Positions 57,314-64,000 of a DNA stretch of 64,000 nucleotides are shown piece by piece. Numbering within the stretch: the stretch's first letter is position 1; each line of letters begins with the position of its first letter. The notes below the pieces were generated by a model. The model saw nothing but the letters and a program-made list of their open reading frames with translations, was not told where the DNA came from and made no database searches. The position numbers were made by a program, and so were the translations under genes. Source of the stretch: Rana temporaria. Its lineage: Eukaryota > Chordata > Amphibia > Anura > Ranidae. The stretch lies in the NCBI RefSeq assembly GCF_905171775.1, contig NC_053490.1, positions 521,020,022 through 521,084,021 on the forward strand, given 5' to 3'.

Positions 57314-58011
57314 AAATGTGATTTGGGTGATTTTTTTTATTATTTGTTATGATGTCACAATGTAGTGTATAAGATTTCCTATTATCTGTGCCCAGTCTTG
57401 CCACAAAGAGTTAATCCAGCTCTGAGCAATCCTCGTTTCTTTTTTCAGTGAGATAAAACAGACAAACGGGAGAAAACTTTTGTCCGTTCTTCCCCCTTGC
57501 TATGAGTGACAGGTTATTTACATATCTCATGCACTAGCCTGAGAAAGGCATTTTTTAATTCCCACCCCCAATCCTTTTCTGAAGTCATGTGGTTACTTTT
57601 CTGGATTTTGACTGGATGTTAGTGATCATAGCAGAATTTAGTGTAAGGAATACACAGGAGAAAATGCATGTTGACAAGGGGAGTGTAGAGGTGGGCGGGG
57701 AGACATCACGACTCCACCCACCGAATCTGCAGTTTTTCAGTTCTTATAACAGACAGAGGGGAGACATGTGACAGGTAAGGATACAGGCAGGAGGCATCTA
57801 TTACCTTATAGATCAGCACTATGGCAGTAGTTTAGAAAGGATGAGAGTGGCTTTACATCCACTTTAATATAAAATTTTTCATATAGACTAAGATGTACCC
57901 CACACTACCAACTGTTATCCATGTTGTTTTTAGAAGTAAAATATCCATAAAAAAAATAAAAAAAATAGATCAGGGGAATTACTCAAGCTTTCTGCACATG
58001 TACCACATTAT
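57314..58011. other. Unassigned, probably TTAA-MITE material on the right
   Basis: GTGGCTTTACATCCACTTTAA (57847-57867) looks like the end of a TTAA-type MITE. No left end was set and no exon was seen. Confidence 0.35.
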
Positions 58012-58416
58012 TTAAAGTGGAGTTCCACCCAAAAATGGAACTTCCGCTTTTTTGGAATCCTCCCCCCCTCCGGTGTCACATTTGGCACCTTTCGGGGGGG
58101 GGGGGGCAGATACCTGTGTAATAGAGGTATTTTGCTCCCACTTCCAGGCACAGATAGCCGTTCCACCCACGGCTATCTACGCCACTTCCGGTGCCTCCTC
58201 TGTCCCCCCTGCTGTCTTCTGGGAGACACACAGGTGACAGCAGGGACTAGTGGGATCAAGCAGCGCGAGAAGATGGCGGCACCTCCACCCGAGAGACAGA
58301 TCGGCTTCGGGTGCCGACATCGCGGGGGCCCAGGACAGGTAAGTGTCCTTATTTTAAAAGTCAGCAGCTGCAGTATTCGTAGCTGCTGACTTAAAAATTG
58401 TCAGACCTCCGCTTTA
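58012..58416. mobile_element. TTAAAGTGGAGTTCCACC MITE
   Basis: It starts at TTAA (58012-58015) and ends CAGACCTCCGCTTTA (TTAA lost on the right). It is the same family as 51521-51927, including the AGTCAGCAGCTGCAGTATTC hairpin. Confidence 0.75.
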
Positions 58417-59084
58417 GGTTCCAGGCTTCATGTACACGGGACGTTGTTCAACTTCTCCTAAACGATTTAACTTGACAGCCATTTAGCCGCGGTTGCATCT
58501 AAAAATTGGCGGAACTCAGCTTTAAGCAGGTAGACTTGTTCCAGGTCTATATCTGCCATCTACCCAGTTTCTATTTCAGCGTGAAATAGAAACTAGCACA
58601 GATCTGCACCCGATTTACTGAGGGTATGTGGCAGTTTTCCCATAAACAAAACTGCCACAGATCCCCACCAGGTGCAACCCTGTCCTGTGCGTTATCAGCA
58701 GAAGAGTGGCATCCTTCTCTCTGCCCGTGCAGTGATCACACAGCACGAGCAGAGCCTGCACAGGATTAACACTCTCCTCCACCCTCCCGCTCTGTGTTGA
58801 GCAGGGACTGCAGAGAGATCACATCATGCAGCTCCAGCTCTCATTCTCTCTAGGCTGTCTTCGTCAGACACGGCAGAACAGAGAACTTGCACCCCCTTTT
58901 GTTAATTAGGAGCATTAACTGCTCCATTTTTTATGTTTAGCAGAGTGGTGCAAGCTTGTGCTAGCACAATACTTTATTAATTCCCCCCCCCCCCCTCCAA
59001 TGTTTCTAATAAATATAAGAATGTTTTTAAGTGGGTTGTGTGATAATTGTTCAAGATTGTGCCTTAAAAGCCATTAGTTTTATA
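58417..59084. other. Unassigned stretch
   Basis: A C-run lies at 58985-58996. No gene or clear repeat boundary was seen. Confidence 0.35.
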
Positions 59085-59092
59085 ACATAAAT

Positions 59093-59839
59093 CAGGGGTC
59101 GACAAATCCCGGTCGCCAGGGCGACTAGAAATAGCATCCTGGCGACTTTTTTTTTTGGTGAAGTCCCCAGCTCTTCCTTGTGGAGCTGGCGCCATCTGGT
59201 GGTGGCCGTTGGTATTACTAGTTAAGCATTACAAGTTAAACAGCAATTCTAATGTAATTTTTCACTATTTTCACTGCCATCTTCTTCCCTCTAATTAGAA
59301 GCCCCAAACATTATATATATTTTTTATCCTAACACCCTAGAGAATAAAATGGCGATCGTTGCAATACTTTGTCGCGCCGTATTTGCGCAGCGGTCTCACA
59401 AGCGCACTTTTTGGGGAAAAAATTACACTTTTTTTTTTATCAAAAAATAAAACAGTAAAGTTATCCCCATTTTTTTTTATATTATGAAAGATAATGTTAC
59501 GCCAAGTAAATTCATACCCAACATGTCACACTTCAAAATTGCGTCCGCTCGTGGAATGCCGACAAACTTTTACCCTTTAAAATCTTCATAGGCAACGTTT
59601 AAAAAAACTCTACAGGTTGCATGTTTTGAGTTACAGAGGAGGTCTAGGGATATAATTATTGCTCTCGCTCTACCAATCGCGGTGATACCTTACATGTGGT
59701 TTGAACACCGTTTACATATGCGTGCGCTGCTCACGTATGTGTTCGCTTCTGCGCGCAAGCTTGTCGGGACGGGGTGCGTTTTCTGGCTCCTAACTTTTTT
59801 AGCTGGCTCCTAGATTCCAAGAAAATTTGTCAAACCCTG
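59093..59839. mobile_element. hAT-type MITE, perfect TSD ACATAAAT
   Basis: The ends CAGGGGTCGACAAAT and ATTTGTCAAACCCTG are inverted, with ACATAAAT at 59085-59092 and 59840-59847. Its core (GGCGCCATCTGGTGGTGGCC and on) recurs inverted in 7235-7400, and ACACCCTAGAGAATAAAATG is shared with 31415-32682. Confidence 0.9.
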
Positions 59840-59847
59840 ACATAAAT

Positions 59848-60416
59848 AATAAACTTGGTAAAATACTATTGCTCGAGAAAGACTTATTTACGTCCTACAT
59901 AACCCCCTTTGTATTTACGGATAAAAAGCGTGATGCGAGGAGCAAACCACCAATGCAGAAGGGGTCAAGTGATTGGATGTATCTGGCAGGCTTATGGAGG
60001 TCGCAGATATCCGGAGAGATATTGGTCGTGGTTACCAACTGAAAACGGTTTTAAAACTCTGATAGCCACAGATAACAGAGGGGTGTGTGGTGGTATTTAA
60101 ATGAAGCAAGGAAGGGTTAAGTCACCCAAAAATTATTTATCTGCTTCCTCTCAAGCCCCTGAAGCGTAACGGTTTTGTACATCTGTTTGTACTTTCAAGT
60201 AGGAAGGGGTTTATTTTGCTTTTTTTTTTTTTTTTTAAAGCCACAATTAAAGAAAAAGTATCACCTGTTCACACCGCCACGTACACCCAACAATAGACAA
60301 GACAAAACAATATAGTAAAAAACAATGCAAAACTCTGTGCCTAAAGCTGGCCATACACTAATAGAATATTAATCGGAAACATTGCCTTCTAAGCACATGC
60401 CTTGGATTTCTAATCA
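59848..60416. other. Unassigned stretch
   Basis: AT-rich DNA with a T-run at 60220-60236. Short open frames (for example 59827-60042) have no domain I recognise. Confidence 0.35.
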
Positions 60417-61464
60417 TTAAAGCAGAGGTTCTTCCAAAAGTGAACCTTCGCTTTTTGGAACCCCCCCCCCCCTCTGGTGTCACATTTGGCACCTTTCAGG
60501 GGGAGGGGGTGCAGATACCTGTACAATACAGGTATTTGCACCACTTCCGGGTATAGACTCTGTCCCACAATCCGCTTGAGTGTTTCCATCATATACCGCT
60601 TCCTATCAGTCTGGATATAGATATCAGATATTCCAGCTGCTCTCAACACACAACGAGACGAGACTTGTTTGTGTGCTAAACATGGAGTGTTTAAAAGAAC
60701 CAAGAATGCAACCTTATATACAGTTTAAAGAGGAGGTAACCAGAACATAAATTAACATGAGCTAATTAACTAATCATTTACCCAGACGAGATATGACCTT
60801 TCAGAGTAGACGTCCCATCTCCGCTCACCTGCTATAAAATACATATTATCATAAGTGTAAACACAGGACATTTTCAAACAATATCAGGGTCAATAAGCAC
60901 AGAGAACAGAGAGATGGCTGGAGGTGACGGCATTAGCATCTAACAGTATGAATGAGTCACTCTTACAATTAACCCATTGAGTTCAGAATCAACAACCAGA
61001 AAATAGTTCTTTACAGATATCCTGGAATATATTGTGAATAATAATGACATAATAATCCCATCTCAGGTAGTCCAAGATATAATTTCTCAGTCATCCTATG
61101 CCCCTAGTGGACATAGGTTTAGAATCTGTCACAGACTCCCACGGGAGTCCCGCCCCTTAGCGTCACCCCCCGTTGTGTTCTGGGAAACACACGGCTCCCA
61201 GAACACAGCAGGGACCAGTGAGGACGGCACAGCGCGACTCGTGCGTGCGCAGTAGGGAACCAGGCAGTGAAGCCGAATCGCTTCACTTCCCAATTCCCTC
61301 ACTGAGGATGGCGGCGGGGGAAGCCGAGAGCCGAGCGGTAGCTTGGCGTCGGCTGCCGACGTCACAGGCGACCTGGACAGGTAAGTGTCCATTTTTTAAA
61401 AGTCAGCAGCTGCAGTATTTGTAGCTGCTAGCTTTAAAAAAAAAAAAGTGAACCTCCGCTTTAA
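60417..61464. mobile_element. TTAAAGCAGAGGTTC MITE split by a solo LTR
   Basis: TTAA lies at 60417-60420 and 61461-61464. The family body is interrupted between GGTATAGACT and CCCACGGGAG, which are adjacent in the uninterrupted copy 51521-51927 (ATAGACTCCCATGGG). Confidence 0.8.
60561..61133. mobile_element. Solo LTR (573 bp), TSD GACTC
   Basis: It begins TGTCCCACAATCC and ends AATCTGTCACA, with perfect GACTC at 60556-60560 and 61134-61138. TATATA lies near 60715. No coding sequence is present. It is unrelated by eye to the other LTRs in the window. Confidence 0.85.
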
Positions 61465-61732
61465 TGGAGTCAAAGTGATGTTTGCTTTCGACTGCAGTAA
61501 TGAGAAAATTTGAAGGCGTGGGATGGAATGGAAAATTTCCTGCTGATCTTGTACGTTTGCCCGCTGACATAGAAATGATCAGTCAGAGACAGAATAACAA
61601 AAATATCCAGAAAAACGCATTTAAAAAAATTCTAAATTGATTTGCATTTCAATGAGTGAAATAAGCACTTGACCCCTTCGCAAAACATGACTTTGGAGGA
61701 GAAACCCTTGTTGGCAATCACAGAGGTCAGAC

Positions 61733-62647
61733 CAGGGCCGATCCTAGGCAGGGTGCACAGGGTGCATTGCATCCAGGCGCCTGCAGAGGTGGGGGCGCCG
61801 AACATCTAACAGACCCTCCAACAGAAGCCCTCTCTGTGTCCCATCACAGAGGCCCTTCTCCAGGTCCCAATAAAGTACCGTATTTATCGGCGTATACCGC
61901 GCACAGGGCAAAATCGTGGGTGCGCGGTATACGCCGATACCCGCTTTCCCGCGCCGAGTTTTGAATACTGCGCCGACATATACCAAGCGCAGTACACTCG
62001 GGTATAGTCGGCCAGTCTCGGCTCCTTCCCCGCTCATGTCCTGGACTTACAGGATGTGAGCGCGAGTGTTGCCGAGCCTGCCCGACAATACACGAGTGTA
62101 CTGCGCTCTGTATATGTTGGCGCAGTATTCAAACTCGGCGAGAGAAACGAGCGGGGAGGACGCCGCAGAAGGACGCCGGACCCGACGAAGAGGACACCCG
62201 AAGCCCGCAGACGAACCCCGGACCCGACGAAGAGGACACCCGAAGCCGCAGAAGGACGCCGGACCCGACGAAGAGGACACCCGAAGCCGCAGACGGACGC
62301 CGGACCCGATGAGGCCGCCGCGCAAGACACCAAAACTGTAAGTACAAAAAAAAACTTTTTTCCCCCACAGGATTGGGGGCCACTTTAGGGGTGCGCGGTA
62401 TACGCGGGAGCGCGTTATACTGCGATAAATACAGTACTTTGCTCCTCTTCCTGTATTTTTTTTTATTGTTAAGAGATCATGTAAGGATCCCAGGTTAATA
62501 AAGACTTTGTGGGGGAGCATCTCTGTGGTTGAGTCATTGCCATATAAACATTTGTAAAGGGGAGGAGTTAGTAAAATGACGACACCCATGTGGGGGCGGC
62601 AGAAATATTTCTGCACCTAGGCGCCTGTGACCCTAGGATCGGCCCTG
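61733..62647. mobile_element. hAT-type MITE in Tc1, perfect TSD GGTCAGAC
   Basis: The ends CAGGGCCGATCCTAGG and CCTAGGATCGGCCCTG are inverted, with GGTCAGAC at 61725-61732 and 62648-62655. It carries another MITE (61876-62436) inside. Confidence 0.95.
61876..62436. mobile_element. MITE with TACCGTATTTATCGGCG ends and a 41-bp tandem
   Basis: The left end TACCGTATTTATCGGCGTAT and right end TATACTGCGATAAATACAGTA are inverted. Between 62160 and 62310 a roughly 41-bp unit around GACCCGACGAAGAGGACACC is repeated about 3.5 times. Same family as 25072-27549. Confidence 0.8.
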
Positions 62648-62961
62648 GGTCAGACGTTTCTTGTAGTTGGCCACCAGGTTTGCACAAATCTCAGAAGGGA
62701 TTTTGTCCTCTTTGCAGATCCTCTCATTAAGGTTTTGAGGCCGATGTTTGGCAACTCGAACCTTCAGCTTCCTCCACACAATTTCTATGGGATCAAGGTC
62801 TGGAGACTGGCTAGGCCACTCCAGGAGCTTATTGTACTTCTTGAGTCACCCCTTTGTTGCCTTGGCTGTGTGTTTTGGGTCATTATGCTGGAATACCCAT
62901 CCACTGCCTATTTTCATTTCCTGGCTGAGGTAAGGAGGTTCTCACCCAAGATTTGACTGTA

Positions 62962-63885
62962 TGTAGCGCCCACCCCAAATCTAGATGGCGCCATTTCAAA
63001 TTTAAGGGAAGTCCTATACTTGGGTTCAAATCTGGCCTTATGTTGGAATGCAGGTGTACCATGGTGTGTTGGGTGTCCCTTCTCGGCAGTGGTGCAGTGG
63101 GAGTGGTGACCCTGCTGTGCATGCTGGGAAGGGGTACTTAAGGGGCAGATGCCATTTTTCAGGGTCCTTCGCCTCGTGGCCCTCCTGGCACGAGGTGCGC
63201 GAACCCGACTTCGGGGCCACATTGGCCCGGAGTTGTTTCCCTGTTTAGTAGGCCCAGCTATGCTGGCTGGGGCCTACAATCCTAAAAGGGGATCCTAAGC
63301 TGTCTGTCCACAAGGGAGGAATCTGTCTTAATGAGGGAGACCGGGGGGAGGACCTGCCCTGGAGGAGACCGGCAAAGTTCTAGTGTCTCGGGTGAGGCCT
63401 GGTGACCTAATTAAAGGAGGGATCCACTATATTGAAAGCCCTGCAGTCTGCCGGTTCCGGCTTAGAGGCTCTTCTACTGCACGGCTGGAGGCTCGGGACT
63501 TTGAGATCCTGTGGCAGAGGATTCCTGGATGCATCCAAGCTCATTCAAAGGTCTGTGGCAGAGACCGTCTGGACATTAGTTTGGGCATGATCCCGGCTGC
63601 TAGGCCACGTGAGAGGGGACAATCTGGGTGAGCAATACCCACTTAATAGTGGAGACTGATTGATTCAGTACCGTGTGCCTGAACCTTCCCCTGCTCTTCT
63701 CCTCCCTTCTACTTTCTCCATTTCAAGTTATCCTGCAGTAAAGAAAATAAAACCCAATTGTTGAAGGTTTTACATCTGTCTGGACATTGCATTTATTATG
63801 GGCTTTCCCACCCTGACAACGAAGCTACAGAGGGGACGTGCAGACCCAAAATTTAACCAGCGGCTCCTTCGGGGGAAGTGCTACA
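62962..63885. mobile_element. Solo LTR, copy 2 (924 bp), TSD TGTA
   Basis: It begins TGTAGCGCCC and ends GAAGTGCTACA, with TGTA at 62958-62961 and 63886-63889. AATAAAACCC near 63747 could be a polyadenylation signal. Same family as 2967-4375. Confidence 0.85.
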
Positions 63886-64000
63886 TGTACATGGACCCAT
63901 TCATTGTCCCTTTGATGCTGTGAAGTTGTCCTGTCCCCTTAGCAGAAAAACACCCCCAAAGCATAATGTTTGAACCTCCATGTATGACAGTGGGGATGGT

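Larger units (their letters stand above)
61535..64000 (-). pseudogene. Tc1-like transposon, minus strand, running off the right edge
   Basis: Minus-strand Tc1 sequence remains at about 61535-61732, 62648-62961 and 63886-64000. The transposase reads DPKHTAKATKG (about 62860-62890) followed by broken-frame text for the WPSQSPDLNP region and the C terminus. The stretch 63886-64000 continues the catalytic domain upstream. Removing the MITE at 61733-62647 and the LTR at 62962-63885 makes the three pieces collinear. Many small indels make it inactive. The remaining 5' part lies outside the window. Confidence 0.75.

Overview
This window looks like intronic and intergenic DNA from a large, transposon-saturated vertebrate genome. 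The best fit is an amphibian, probably a ranid-type frog. That is inference from the kinds of repeats present: many TTAA-bounded MITEs opening TTAACCACTT, short repeats opening TGCCGCGTACACACGA, Tc1-like transposons, L1/Tx1-, L2- and CR1-like LINEs, and Penelope-like remnants. There are no operons, no prokaryotic genes and no CRISPR, and I recognised no RNA gene.

Host gene. Four short exons on the minus strand have open frames, consensus splice sites and compatible phases. They fit one nectin/PVR-like (immunoglobulin superfamily) membrane protein. Two paralogous copies of a 5' half-Ig exon lie at 56008-56116 and 50731-50839, the 3' half-Ig exon is at 42811-42959, and a transmembrane exon is at 24888-25005. 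The signal peptide, outer Ig domains and cytoplasmic tail were not found. Everything between these exons is intron filled with mobile elements.

Layout. 1-5 kb: Harbinger-like MITEs and a Tc1 remnant split by a solo LTR that is itself split by a MITE. 5-7.5 kb: satellite-like and chimeric MITE DNA. 7.9-10.0 kb: a rearranged Tc1 element with a nearly intact transposase. 10.4-12 kb: a Penelope-like RT scrap and two MITEs. 12.3-16.3 kb: an L2-like LINE. 16.3-17.9 kb: a solo LTR inside an L1 fragment. 17.9-19.9 kb: a TTAA MITE split by a 944-bp element with an 8-bp target duplication. 21-24.5 kb: two hAT-type MITEs, a minus-strand L1 fragment, a 1.2-kb minisatellite and a Tc1 scrap. 25.1-27.5 kb: MITEs nested four levels deep, including a 468-bp foldback. 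28-38 kb: MITEs, a Penelope-like 3' region and long AT repeats. 38.6-41 kb: a 2.3-kb 32-bp minisatellite containing an exact 960-bp duplication. 41-44.5 kb: hAT MITEs with expanded internal arrays. 44.9-50.3 kb: MITEs and a CR1-like LINE broken by three MITEs. 51-64 kb: MITEs, a second foldback, two further solo LTRs and a Tc1 element running off the right edge.

The mobile elements do not work together as a system. Their nesting gives a relative insertion order, and several empty target sites can be read directly because an insertion breaks a recognisable coding frame. All coordinates, identities and repeat counts were read by eye.
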